Origin: Amycolatopsis sp. FBCC-B4732
Lineage (GTDB): Bacteria; Actinomycetota; Actinomycetes; Mycobacteriales; Pseudonocardiaceae
NCBI RefSeq assembly: GCF_023008405.1
Contig: NZ_CP095376.1
Location: 6,986,501-7,050,500, forward strand
Direction of reading: 5' to 3'
DNA: 64,000 bases
Part shown: one piece after another, positions 17,246-26,200 of the stretch
Position numbering within the stretch: the stretch's first letter is position 1
Layout: every line of letters starts with the position of its first letter
Notes under the pieces: model-generated
What the model was told of the DNA's origin: nothing
Database searches by the model: none
Seen by the model: the letters and a program-made list of their open reading frames with translations, nothing else
Made by a program: the position numbers and the translations under genes

Positions 17246-18669
17246 CTTTCCCGTTCTGGGTCGCCGGAAAGCCGGTGACCGGCGGCTCGACCGCCGACGT
17301 CCGGCACTCCTACGACGGTTCCTCCGCGGGCTCGCACTTCGTGCCTTCCGCCTCGGACGTCGAGGCCGCGGTGCAGGCCGCGCACGACGTCGCCGACGAA
17401 TTCGCGACGCTGCCCGCGCACGTCCGCGCCGGCGCGCTGGACCACGTGTCCCGCGCGCTGGGCGAGCGGTCCGAAGAGATCGCCGCGTTGATCACGGCGG
17501 AATCCGGCAAGCCGCTGAAGTGGGCACGCGGCGAGGTCGGCCGCGCGGTCTCGACGTTCCGCTGGGCCGCGGAGGAAGCGCGCCGGTTCTCGGGCGAGCT
17601 GCAGCGCCTCGACACCGACCCGGGCGGCACCGGCCGGATCGCCCTGGTGCGGCGGGTGTCCCGCGGCCCGGTGCTCGGCATCACGCCGTTCAACTTCCCG
17701 CTCAACCTGGTGGCGCACAAGGTGGCGCCGGCGATCGCGGTCGGTGCGCCGATCGTGCTCAAGCCCGCGCCCGCCACGCCGCTGACCGCGTTGCTGCTGG
17801 GCGAGATCCTGGCGGAGACGGACCTGCCGGTGGGGTCGTGGTCGATCCTGCCGGTGGACAACGAGACGTCGTCGCGGCTGGTCGAGGACCCGCGGCTGCC
17901 GGTGGTGTCGTTCACCGGCTCGGTCCCGGTCGGCTGGGCCATCCGCGACCGCGTCCCGCGCAAGCACGTGGCGCTGGAACTCGGCGGCAACGGCGCGGTC
18001 CTCGTCTGTCCGGATTGGACGGACCTCGACTTCGCGGCGCAGCGGATCGCCACGTTCGCGATGTACCAGGCCGGCCAGTCCTGCATCTCGGTGCAGCGCG
18101 TCTACGCGCACGACTCGGTGTTCGACGCGCTGGCCGCGAAGGTGCTCGAGCAGGTCGAGGCGCTGCGGACCGGCGACCCGCGCGCCGACGGCGTCGACGT
18201 CGGCCCGCTGATCACCACCGACGCGGCTTCGCGCGTCGAATCGTGGGTGTCGGCCGCGGTGGAGGCGGGCGGCCGCCTGCTCACCGGCGGCGGGCGGTCG
18301 GGCGCGACGGTCGAGCCGACCGTCCTGGCGGACGTCCCGGAGGACGCGTCGGTGATGGCCGAGGAGGTGTTCGGGCCGGTGGTTTCGCTGGTCCGGGTGG
18401 CTTCGGTCGCCGACGGCGTGTCCCGGATCAACGCCTCGCGCTTCGGCTTGCAGGCGGGCGTGTTCACGCGCGACCTCCCGACGGCGTTCGAGGTGTCGGC
18501 GGCGCTGAAGGTCGGCGGCGTGCTCGTCGGCGACGTCCCGAGCTTCCGCGCGGACCAGATGCCCTACGGCGGCGTGAAGGACTCCGGCGTCGGCCGCGAG
18601 GGCCCGGCGTCGGCGATGGCGGACTTCACCGAGGAGCGGGTGACCGTCCTGACCGGACTGACGCTCTGA
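17242..18669 (+). CDS. Aldehyde dehydrogenase, probable succinate-semialdehyde dehydrogenase
   Basis: The 475-residue ALDH has GITPFNFPLNLVAHKVAPAI, VSFTGSVPVGWAIRD, the base Glu in HVALELGGNGAV and the catalytic Cys in YQAGQSCISVQRVY. GQSCISVQRV is typical of the branch near lactaldehyde and phosphonoacetaldehyde dehydrogenases rather than classical GabD. Translational coupling to gabT makes succinic semialdehyde to succinate the most likely reaction, completing the GABA shunt. Confidence 0.85.
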   Translation: MTFPFWVAGKPVTGGSTADVRHSYDGSSAGSHFVPSASDVEAAVQAAHDVADEFATLPAHVRAGALDHVSRALGERSEEIAALITAESGKPLKWARGEVGRAVSTFRWAAEEARRFSGELQRLDTDPGGTGRIALVRRVSRGPVLGITPFNFPLNLVAHKVAPAIAVGAPIVLKPAPATPLTALLLGEILAETDLPVGSWSILPVDNETSSRLVEDPRLPVVSFTGSVPVGWAIRDRVPRKHVALELGGNGAVLVCPDWTDLDFAAQRIATFAMYQAGQSCISVQRVYAHDSVFDALAAKVLEQVEALRTGDPRADGVDVGPLITTDAASRVESWVSAAVEAGGRLLTGGGRSGATVEPTVLADVPEDASVMAEEVFGPVVSLVRVASVADGVSRINASRFGLQAGVFTRDLPTAFEVSAALKVGGVLVGDVPSFRADQMPYGGVKDSGVGREGPASAMADFTEERVTVLTGLTL

Positions 18670-18670
18670 G

Positions 18671-19378
18671 CTACCGGCGCTTCCCCCACCGCTCGTCCTC
18701 CGGTTCCTCGCCCCGCCCGAGCGCTTCGAGGTAGGCGCGGTCGGTGGCGAAGCGGGCCGCGATCTCCGGTCCCGTGGCGACGGCCCCGTGACCGGGGATC
18801 AGGACGTCGACGTGCTCGGCGGCCTTTTCGAGCACGTCGAGCGCGGCCTCGTAGGCGGCCTGCTGACCGGAGCGGCGGGGGTCGAGGAGCGGGATCAGGA
18901 CGTCGGAGAGCATGTCCCCGGCGAGCAGCACGCCGCGGTCCGCGAGCAGGAGCGCGGCGTGCCCGACGGCGTGCGCGTCGTGCTCGACGACCTCACCCGG
19001 GACGGGGTTGCCGTCGGCCGGCAGCGGGGTGAGGAGCGCGATGACGTCGAGCGGGACACCGGTCGCGGTCTCGGCGGCCATGGCCTGCGCCCGTTCCCGC
19101 ACTTCCCCGGCCATCCGGGCGCAGGCGGCGGTGGCGTAGCGGGGGACGTCGCCGAAGCGGGGGTGCCAGAGCAGGTGGTCCCAGTGGGGGTGCGTGCAGA
19201 ACCCGGCGACCACGGGCGCGCCGAGCCGGTCGAGGTCGTCGGCGAGCTCGTCCAGCTCGGCGCCCTCGATGCCGGGGTCGACCACGAGCAGGCCGTCGTC
19301 GGCGCGGATCACGGTGGTGTTGCTCCAGACCCAGGTGCTCTGCCGCACCCAGACACCCTCGGCCACTTCGTTCAGCAT
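18671..19378 (-). CDS. Metallo-beta-lactamase-fold hydrolase
   Basis: The 235-residue protein has the metal-binding motif THPHWDH (canonical HxHxDH), a downstream His in DAHAVGHAALL, Asp in LLAGDMLSD and the last His in LIPGHGAV. The fold covers glyoxalase II-type thioesterases and many other hydrolases; the substrate cannot be told. ATG 19378 is used because the family-like sequence starts with LNEVAEGVWV. It lies tail-to-tail with the gabD-like gene, 1 bp apart. Confidence 0.85.
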   Translation of the reverse strand: MLNEVAEGVWVRQSTWVWSNTTVIRADDGLLVVDPGIEGAELDELADDLDRLGAPVVAGFCTHPHWDHLLWHPRFGDVPRYATAACARMAGEVRERAQAMAAETATGVPLDVIALLTPLPADGNPVPGEVVEHDAHAVGHAALLLADRGVLLAGDMLSDVLIPLLDPRRSGQQAAYEAALDVLEKAAEHVDVLIPGHGAVATGPEIAARFATDRAYLEALGRGEEPEDERWGKRR

Positions 19379-19509
19379 CGGCCCACGGTGCCAGGCCGGC
19401 GCGCGCGGCGCAATGGCACCGGAGTGCACGGTGTGGACGGCCCGCCGAGCCCGTAGGCCGCGGCCCGCCACACGAAATCGCCTGCTTCCTCGCGCGCCGG
19501 TTGCGGATC

Positions 19510-19746
19510 CGGCTCAGCCCGGCACGGCCCCGCGCTGCCGGCGCCAGCGGGTGCCGCGAACGCGGAGCTGACCCGGGTGGACGGCCAGGCGATCGGGCGC
19601 TCGAGTTCGCCGGGCCGCAGCCGACCTGGAAGTTCGGGCCCGAGTCCGCGGGGAGCCGATCGCCGGCCTGGTTCGACGACGACTTCGACCTGTTCCCCGC
19701 CGCCCGGGCGTTTCTCGCGTGTCTCGAAGCCTGGCTGCGGGCTTAG
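19510..19746 (+). pseudogene. Possible remnant of an unrecognised gene
   Basis: Between the metallo-hydrolase and the metal receptor (19379-19742, otherwise empty) the plus strand has a protein-like tail, KFGPESAGSRSPAWFDDDFD followed by LFPAARAFLACLEAWLRA and a TAG at 19744-19746. The matching upstream text NAELTRVDGQAIGR is in a different frame, so a frameshift lies near 19600. I do not recognise the family and see no start. It could be a degraded gene or chance. Confidence 0.3.
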
Positions 19747-20516
19747 CCTTGACCCAGCGCAGCCGTCAACGCGGCGTGCGCCTCCACCAGCGAAGGTCCG
19801 TACCAAGTCAAGTGCCGCCCCGAGACCAGCACGTACCGCGCGTCCGGGAAGTGGTCCGGACCGTCCTCCTCCGTGAACAAGTACGGCTCGTCCGGCAGCA
19901 CCAGCAGATCGGCGTCCGCCCTCAAGTGCGCCCGCAGCTCCTCCACGTCCGGCCGCGGGTAGCGCTCGCCGGAACCCGCATACACGTTCGCCACCCCCAC
20001 CCGGCGCAGGACGTCGCCGCCGAAGGTGTCGCGGCCCAGGACGATCCACGGTTTGCGCCAGACCGGGACCACCGCGTGGAACCGCACCGGCGCGGTCTCG
20101 CGCCAGACCTCCTCCGCCGCGACCAGCCACTCCGGTTCGTCCAGCTCGCACGCCTGGGTGAGGATCCGGCGCAGCGAGCCCAGCGCGGCGGGCACGGACG
20201 CCGCCGCGGCCATCACCCAGACCGGGATCCCGTTGGCGCGCAGGCGTTCCACGTCCTCCGGGCGGTTCTCCTCCGAGTTCGCCAGCACGAGGTCGGGCGC
20301 CAGGTCCAGGACCCGGTCGAGCTTCGGGTACTTCGACCCGCCCACCCTCGGCACGTCCAAAGTGGACGGGTGCGTGCAGTAGTCGGTGGCGCCCGCCAGG
20401 CGTCCGGGCGCGCTCACTTCGAGCGCTTCGGTCAGCGACGGCACGAGCGAAACCACGCGTGCGGCCGGACCGGACAGCGGGACCGGCTCCCCGAGGTCGT
20501 CGACGAGGTGGGTCAT
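19743..20516 (-). CDS. Helical-backbone metal receptor (BtuF/FecB-like), cytoplasmic form
   Basis: The 257-residue protein has the class III periplasmic-binding fold used for cobalamin or metal-chelate binding: ARVVSLVPSLTEALEV, RLAGATDYCTHP, VGGSKYPKLDRVLDLAPDLV and YLFTEEDGPDHF. There is no signal peptide, unlike transporter-associated BtuF proteins, so it may bind a corrinoid or metal complex in the cytoplasm. It overlaps the upstream RNB ribonuclease gene by 4 bp (ATGA) and is coupled to it. Confidence 0.82.
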   Translation of the reverse strand: MTHLVDDLGEPVPLSGPAARVVSLVPSLTEALEVSAPGRLAGATDYCTHPSTLDVPRVGGSKYPKLDRVLDLAPDLVLANSEENRPEDVERLRANGIPVWVMAAAASVPAALGSLRRILTQACELDEPEWLVAAEEVWRETAPVRFHAVVPVWRKPWIVLGRDTFGGDVLRRVGVANVYAGSGERYPRPDVEELRAHLRADADLLVLPDEPYLFTEEDGPDHFPDARYVLVSGRHLTWYGPSLVEAHAALTAALGQG

Positions 20517-21925
20517 GCGCGTTCGAACGACACCTTCCGCTGCTCGACGTCCACCGCGGTCAGCCGGACGCCGATCCGCTCCCCCGCGGTCAGCTTCTCG
20601 CCCGCGCACTTCGCCATCACCGTCGGGTCTTCGACGAGGATCTCCGCCTTGTTCTCGTCCGCGCGCAGCACCACCGCGCTGAACTCGCCGCCGACGTGCT
20701 CGGCCAGCACCCACGCCTCGACCTGGTCGATGCACGCCCGCTCGACCTTCGCGGCGAGCGTGTCCGACGCGCTCATCCGCTCCGGCACGTCCGCCAGCGC
20801 CGCGCGCACCCACGCCGGGACCTCGCGCCCCGCCGAAACGGCGAGGCAGATCTCCGTCGCGAAGCGGTCCACCAGCCGCCGGATCGGGGCCGTCACGTGC
20901 GCGTACGCGCCGCCGATGCCCGCGTGCGTCGTCAGCGCCGGCAGTTCGCCGTCGAACGCCGTGTAGCCGGCGCCGCGCAGCAGCCGCGTCGTGTCGGCGT
21001 AGAGCGCCATCGAGGCCGGCTGCCCGGGATCCAATCGGGACAGGAACTCCGAGACGGTCGCTTCCGGCGCCCAGGCGATGCCCAGCGCGTCGGCCGAGCG
21101 GCGCAGCCAGTCGACGGCCTCGGGTTCCGGGTCGGGCAGCGTGCGCAGGACGCCGACCCGCGCGTCGATCATGATCCGCGCCGCGGCCATCCCGGTGAGC
21201 AGCGAGATCTCGGCGTTCCAGGCGTCGACGACCGTCCGCGGCCGGCGCGCGAGCACCCAGCCGCCGTCCGGGTTGCCGCTGATCTCCTGCTCCGGCAGCT
21301 GCAGCTCGACCGCGCCGCGGCGCACGGCCAGCTCGCGCCGCCGCCGGCCGAGCTCGGGCAGCGCCGCCACGGACGGGTGCGGGTGACCGGCGTCGAGCGC
21401 GGCCTGCACCGTCTCGTAGTCGAACTGCTCGGTGGACCGGACCAGCGCGCGGCGCACCCGGGTGGACGTCAGCTCGCCGGCGTCGTCGGTCTCGATGGTC
21501 CAGAGCACCGCGGGCCGGACCTCGCCGGGCAACAGGCTCGCGGCGCCTTCGGACAGCACCGGCGGGTGCAGCGGGACGTTGCCGTCGGGCAGGTAGAGCG
21601 TCTGCCCGCGCAGGCGCGCTTCGCGGTCGAGCGCGCCGCCGGGCGGGACGAACGCGGCGAGGTCGGCGATCGCGTAGTGCACGCGGAAGCCGCGCGTGGT
21701 CTTTTCGACGACCATCGCCTGGTCCAGGTCCTTGGAACCGGGCGGATCGATGGTGACGAACGGCAGGTCGGTCGCGTCTTCGCGAGGCTCGGCCAGCGGG
21801 TCGAGGACCGCCGCCTCCGCTTCGGCCAGCACGTCGGGCCCGAACGACTCCGGCAGCGAAAACTCGGCGCGCAGGGGCCCGAAGTCCCCGCCCGCCGAGT
21901 GTGTCCTGATCACCAGGGGAGGCAC
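20513..21925 (-). CDS. RNB-domain ribonuclease (RNase II/R family)
   Basis: The 470-residue protein carries the catalytic RNB domain: FVTIDPPGSKDLDQAM with the metal-binding Asp cluster, HYAIADLAAFVPPGGALD, TLYLPDGNVPLHP and YAHVTAPIRRLVDRF. It degrades RNA from the 3' end. It lacks the long N-terminal cold-shock domains of RNase R (about 700-800 residues), so it is a short actinobacterial form with a C-terminal S1-like tail. The start is GTG 21925. It is divergent from the ATPase gene. Confidence 0.88.
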   Translation of the reverse strand: MPPLVIRTHSAGGDFGPLRAEFSLPESFGPDVLAEAEAAVLDPLAEPREDATDLPFVTIDPPGSKDLDQAMVVEKTTRGFRVHYAIADLAAFVPPGGALDREARLRGQTLYLPDGNVPLHPPVLSEGAASLLPGEVRPAVLWTIETDDAGELTSTRVRRALVRSTEQFDYETVQAALDAGHPHPSVAALPELGRRRRELAVRRGAVELQLPEQEISGNPDGGWVLARRPRTVVDAWNAEISLLTGMAAARIMIDARVGVLRTLPDPEPEAVDWLRRSADALGIAWAPEATVSEFLSRLDPGQPASMALYADTTRLLRGAGYTAFDGELPALTTHAGIGGAYAHVTAPIRRLVDRFATEICLAVSAGREVPAWVRAALADVPERMSASDTLAAKVERACIDQVEAWVLAEHVGGEFSAVVLRADENKAEILVEDPTVMAKCAGEKLTAGERIGVRLTAVDVEQRKVSFERA

Positions 21926-22005
21926 CCCCCAACCCTAACCCCGGAAGGGGCCGATGATCGCCCGATCGGGCGCGGGCCGGTCGGGTGTACGTTGTCCGGC
22001 AATAA

Positions 22006-22026
22006 TGAAAACCGTCATCGTTATCA
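22006..22026. promoter_or_regulatory. Fur/Zur-like inverted repeat upstream of the ATPase gene
   Basis: TGAAAAC-CGTCATC-GTTATCA has 7-bp arms with one mismatch, in a locally AT-rich promoter region 17-37 bp before the GTG start. Its TGA-AAC/GTT-TCA arms resemble operators of Fur-superfamily metal regulators, although the 7-bp centre is longer than the usual 1 bp. Confidence 0.4.
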
Positions 22027-22042
22027 GAAGGGTGCCCGACAA

Positions 22043-22987
22043 GTGAAGATCGCGTTCGTCGGCAAGGGCGGCAGCGGCAAGACCACGCTCTCGTCACTGT
22101 TCGTCGCGTACCTCGCCGACGCCGGCCTGCCGGTGCTGGCGATCGACGCCGACATCAACCAGCACCTGGCGGTCGCGCTCGGCGCGACCGAGGAAGAAGC
22201 ACTGGCCTGGCCGACGCTCGGGGACAACATGGCCCTGATCAAGGACTACCTGCGCGGCGACAACCCGCGCATCCCCGACGCGGCGTCGATGATCAAGACG
22301 ACCCCGCCGGGCCGCGGCTCCCGCCTGGTCCGGCCGTTCGAGGACAACCCGGTGTTCGCGACGTGCTTCCGGCAGCTGGGCGGCGTCCGGCTGGGCGTCA
22401 CGGGCCAGTTCGACGAGGACGACCTGGGCGTCAAGTGCTACCACTCGAAGGTGGGAGCCGCGGAGCTGCTGCTGAACCACCTCGTCGACGTCGACGGCGA
22501 GTACGTCGTGATGGACATGACGGCGGGCGCGGACGCGTTCGCATCAGGGTTGTTCACGCGGTTCGACGTGACGTTCCTGGTGTGCGAGCCGACGATCCGC
22601 AGCGTGGGCGTGTACCGCCAGTACGCGGACTACGCGCGCGACTTCGGCGTCCGGCTCGTGGTGGTGGGCAACAAGGTCACGGACGCGGAGGACGTCGAGT
22701 TCCTGCAGGACCAGGTCGGCGACGCCCTGCTGGGCTGGCTGTCGGCGTCCGGCCACGTCCGCGCGGCGGAGCGCGGCGCGACCCGCCCGATCACGGAGCT
22801 GGAGCCCCGGAACCTCTCGACGCTGCGTTCGATGCAGGCGACGGTGGACGCGGAGCACCGCGACTGGGCCCGCTACCAGCGTCAAGCGGTCGAGTTCCAC
22901 CTGCGCAACGCCCGTGCCTGGGCAGGCGCCGACCTGGCCGCGCAGGTGGACCCGGAGTTCGTCCTGGGACCGCGGCTGCCGGTCTAG
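22043..22987 (+). CDS. ParA/CooC-like P-loop ATPase
   Basis: The 314-residue protein starts with a deviant Walker A, KIAFVGKGGSGKTTLSSLFV, holding the signature Lys of the MinD/ParA/CooC group. It also has VLAIDADINQHLAVALGA and YVVMDMTAGADAFASGLFTR. CooC-type members deliver metals to enzymes; ParA-type members move cargo. The metal-box-like operator upstream and the nearby metal receptor favour a metal-related role, but this is inference. GTG 22043 has AGAAGGG upstream. Its stop shares CTAG with the stop of the convergent small gene. Confidence 0.8.
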   Translation: MKIAFVGKGGSGKTTLSSLFVAYLADAGLPVLAIDADINQHLAVALGATEEEALAWPTLGDNMALIKDYLRGDNPRIPDAASMIKTTPPGRGSRLVRPFEDNPVFATCFRQLGGVRLGVTGQFDEDDLGVKCYHSKVGAAELLLNHLVDVDGEYVVMDMTAGADAFASGLFTRFDVTFLVCEPTIRSVGVYRQYADYARDFGVRLVVVGNKVTDAEDVEFLQDQVGDALLGWLSASGHVRAAERGATRPITELEPRNLSTLRSMQATVDAEHRDWARYQRQAVEFHLRNARAWAGADLAAQVDPEFVLGPRLPV

Positions 22988-23172
22988 TCGTCGTCGTCGG
23001 CGGCGTCGGCCTGCCGGGTCCGTTCCTTGGCGATGTCGAGCGCCCGCCGGGCGGTGGCCTCGTCGGGGTAGGGCCCGAGCAGGTCGACGCCGCGGCTGCG
23101 CTCGAGGTGCTCGACCTGGTTGGTGCGGGTGTTGTAGTACCACCCCTGGTCGGGGTTCGGGTCTTTGGACAT
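22984..23172 (-). CDS. Small acidic SPOR-like protein
   Basis: The 62-residue product contains DQGWYYNTRTNQVEHLERS and LLGPYPDEATARRALDIAKE, and ends in DAADDDD. The Tyr-Asn-Thr block and the GPYPDEATARRAL pattern resemble the short SPOR-type proteins common in actinomycetes. The function is unknown. It follows the 1011-residue Pro-rich gene by 31 bp and may be the last gene of the secretion operon. Its TAG stop overlaps the convergent ATPase stop in the palindrome CTAG (22984-22987). Confidence 0.75.
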   Translation of the reverse strand: MSKDPNPDQGWYYNTRTNQVEHLERSRGVDLLGPYPDEATARRALDIAKERTRQADAADDDD

Positions 23173-23203
23173 GTCCCCAGCCTGGCAGGTGCTCGGTCGG
23201 CTG

Positions 23204-26200
23204 TCAGCGCTTGTACTTGTAGGGAATCTCGGTGGGTTGCCCGGTGGGGCCGAAGTCCTGGGGTTCTTCCTGCTGGTTTTCCTGCTGTCCGGGCAGCTCG
23301 TCGAACCACCCGCGCGGAGTCCCCCGTGGTGGGGTTTCCGACTCGGAGCGGGTGGTGGGTTGCGGGAGCGGGGCGTCCTTGCCGGGGAAGACGGGCCGCG
23401 CGGCGGCCGGTGGGGCCGGGGGCATGGTCCCGGGGCCCGGGAAGACGGGGCGGGCGGGCGCGGCGTGGCGGGCGGGGAACGGCTGGGGGGTGGACTCCGG
23501 GCCCGGGAAGACGGGCTTGGAGCGGGAGGGCTGGGGCGGGTTGGTGGCCGGTGCTTGCGCGGGTGGCGGGCCCTGGGGGGTTGGCGGCGTTTGGGCAGGG
23601 GGCGGCGCTTGCCCGGGCTGCGGCCCTTGCTGGGCAGCCGGGGCTTGAACCGGAGGCGGTGCCTGCATGGGCGGGGGCCCCTGCGGCGTGGCAGGCGCAG
23701 GCGGGGGGCCCTGCGACGTGACAGGCACGGGTGGCTGCGCGGGCGATAGCCCTTGCGGCGCGGCAGGCGCGGGCGACCGCCCTTCCGGCGTGACAGGTGC
23801 TCGAGCCGGAGTCGGTGCTTGCCCGGACAGCGGTCCCTGCTGGGCACCCTGGGCTTGAGCCGGAGCCGGTGCCTGCCCGGACGGCGGTCCCTGTGCGGGC
23901 GGCAGGCCCGGTGAGCCAGCCGGCGCAGAGGTCGGAGCTTGCGCTGACGGCGCCCCTTGCGGCACGGCCGGCGCTTGCCCGGGAGCCGATGCCGACGAGG
24001 GCGGCGGTCCTTCCGGAGCGGCTGGCGCTTGCCCGGAAGTCGATGCCGATGAAGGCAGCGGCCCTTCCGCGGCGCCCGCCGCTTGAGCTGGAGTCGGTAC
24101 CTGCGCACTCGGCGGCCTTTGCGGCACGACCGGCGCTGATGTCTGCGCTGCAGGCGGGCCTTGTGGGGCAGCCGGCGTCGGAGCGGAGACCGGTGGTTGC
24201 ACAGGCGGCGGCCCTTGCGTGGAGGCCGGCGCGGGGGCCGGCGCCTGCGCGGGGGGCGGCCCTGGGGGCGTGGCCGGTGCTTGTGCCGAGGTCGGCGCTT
24301 GTGGGTCGGCCGAAGTGCTCCCCGGGAGCGGAGTCGCCTGCGTCGAGGCCGGATTGCTCTCGGGCGGCGGCTCCGAGGAAACCGGGGTGGGGTCGGCCAA
24401 TCCTTGTGCGTGCGCGGCGCCGAGTCCCTGCGGCGGCGCCGGGGGGTGGTCCGAAATCGATCCATGCGCCTGCACCGGGCTGGCCGCAGGCTCCTGCGGC
24501 TGACCGGAAGTCGGTCCCTGTGCCTGTGCAGAACCGGCAACCGATCCCTGGGGGTGCGCCGGGGTCGCAGGGCCAGGCGCCGGGTTGCCGGAAAACGGCG
24601 GGTCGGCGCTCCCCCACGGCGGCCTGGGCAGGTGCGAGCCGATCACCGTCGGCGGAGCAGCAGGCTCGCCGGCTTGTGACTCCGCACCGGCAACCGGCCG
24701 CTCACCATCCGAGGGCAGTTCGTCGGCCTGCTCCGGAGCCGAATCCTCGGACGAGTCCACACCGGCACCCGGCGTGGCGACCTGGTCATCAACCAACGAG
24801 GCCGTAGACGGCGCACCGGACGTTTCCTGCTGCACGTCGGCAGAAGGCGGCTGCGAGACTCCAGACGCCTCAGCCGCGACGGGCGGCTCGGGCGAAGTCG
24901 ACTGCTCCACCTCGGCGGCCTGCTGTTGCTGGGCGGTCGCGGGCCGCTCCGGTAGTGCCTGCGACGAGCCCGCAACCGGCTCAGGCTCAGTGAACGGCTG
25001 AGGCACAACGGGCTGCTCCACCTCAACCGACGGTGGCGGTGCGGCCGGTGGCTGCGGCACAGCGAGCGACGGATGCGGCGCAGACCGCTCCGCCTCGGCG
25101 GACGGTTGCGCCACGGGAGACTGAGGCTCCGTCACCGCAGGCTGCTCAACCTCAGCGAACGGTTTTGCCGCGGGAGACGGAGGCTCCGGCACCATGCGCT
25201 GCTCCGCCTCAGCCGACGGTTGCGGTGCGGCTGGCGGCTGCGGCGCCGCGGGCTGCTCTGCTTCAGCGGACGGTTGCAGCACAACTGGCGACTGCGGCTC
25301 GGCAAGCGGCGGCCGTGGCGCAGCGGGCTGCTCCGCCTCAACCGACGGTCGCGGTGCGGCCGGCGGCTCCGGCACCGCAGGCTGCTCCACCTCAGCCGGC
25401 GGTTGCGGCACAGCGGGTGGTTGCGGCCCAGCAGGCGCCGACTGCCGCGGTGCGGCAGGAACCTGCGGCTGCCCCTGAGCCACGCCAGCCCGCATCGTGG
25501 GCGGCCCGGCCTGGAAATCGGGCGGAACCGGGTGGACCGGCATCTCCCCCGCCGCCGAAGGCGCGACACCAGGCGAAGGCGGAGCCGCATGCCGAGGCGA
25601 AGACGAAGACTGCGGCCCCTCCTCCTCCGGACGCCCCCAAGGCACCTGCTGCTCAGGCGTCCCCGGCGGCTGCGCCACCGTCCGCCAAACCGGCGCCGGC
25701 CCGATGTTCATCGGAGCCGGTGCCCCTGGCGCCGGACGCGCCCCGGGAGGCGGCGGAGCCGGACGCGCAACGGGCTTCGGAATCGGGTCCAACGACGACA
25801 CCAGCACCGTGGTGTTCAGCGGGTCGTCGACCTTCCGGCCACTCCGCTCCCGGTAGACCATCTCCCCGTCGGCGTCCATCTCCACCAGGTAGCCCGCCTC
25901 CGCGAGCTGCTCCTCGTCGAGGTCCGCCAGCTTCTCGTACCGCGAAGGCACCACGCGGTAGATCGGCCACGCCAGCCGCGCGTGCTCGGCGTGGAACTGG
26001 GCCAGCAACGCCGCCATCTGGTGCTGCCACGGGAGGGACATCCCCTCCGCCAATGACCTGGGCAGGACGACGTACCCCGCATCCACGCCCGGGTAGCCCT
26101 GGCTCAGCTGGTCGGCCAGCGGCGTGCTCGACGCCGGCCGCGCCGATTGGCGAGGGGGCTGGGGCGCGCCGAACAGCGACGCCGGGTCCTGGGGCTCGCC

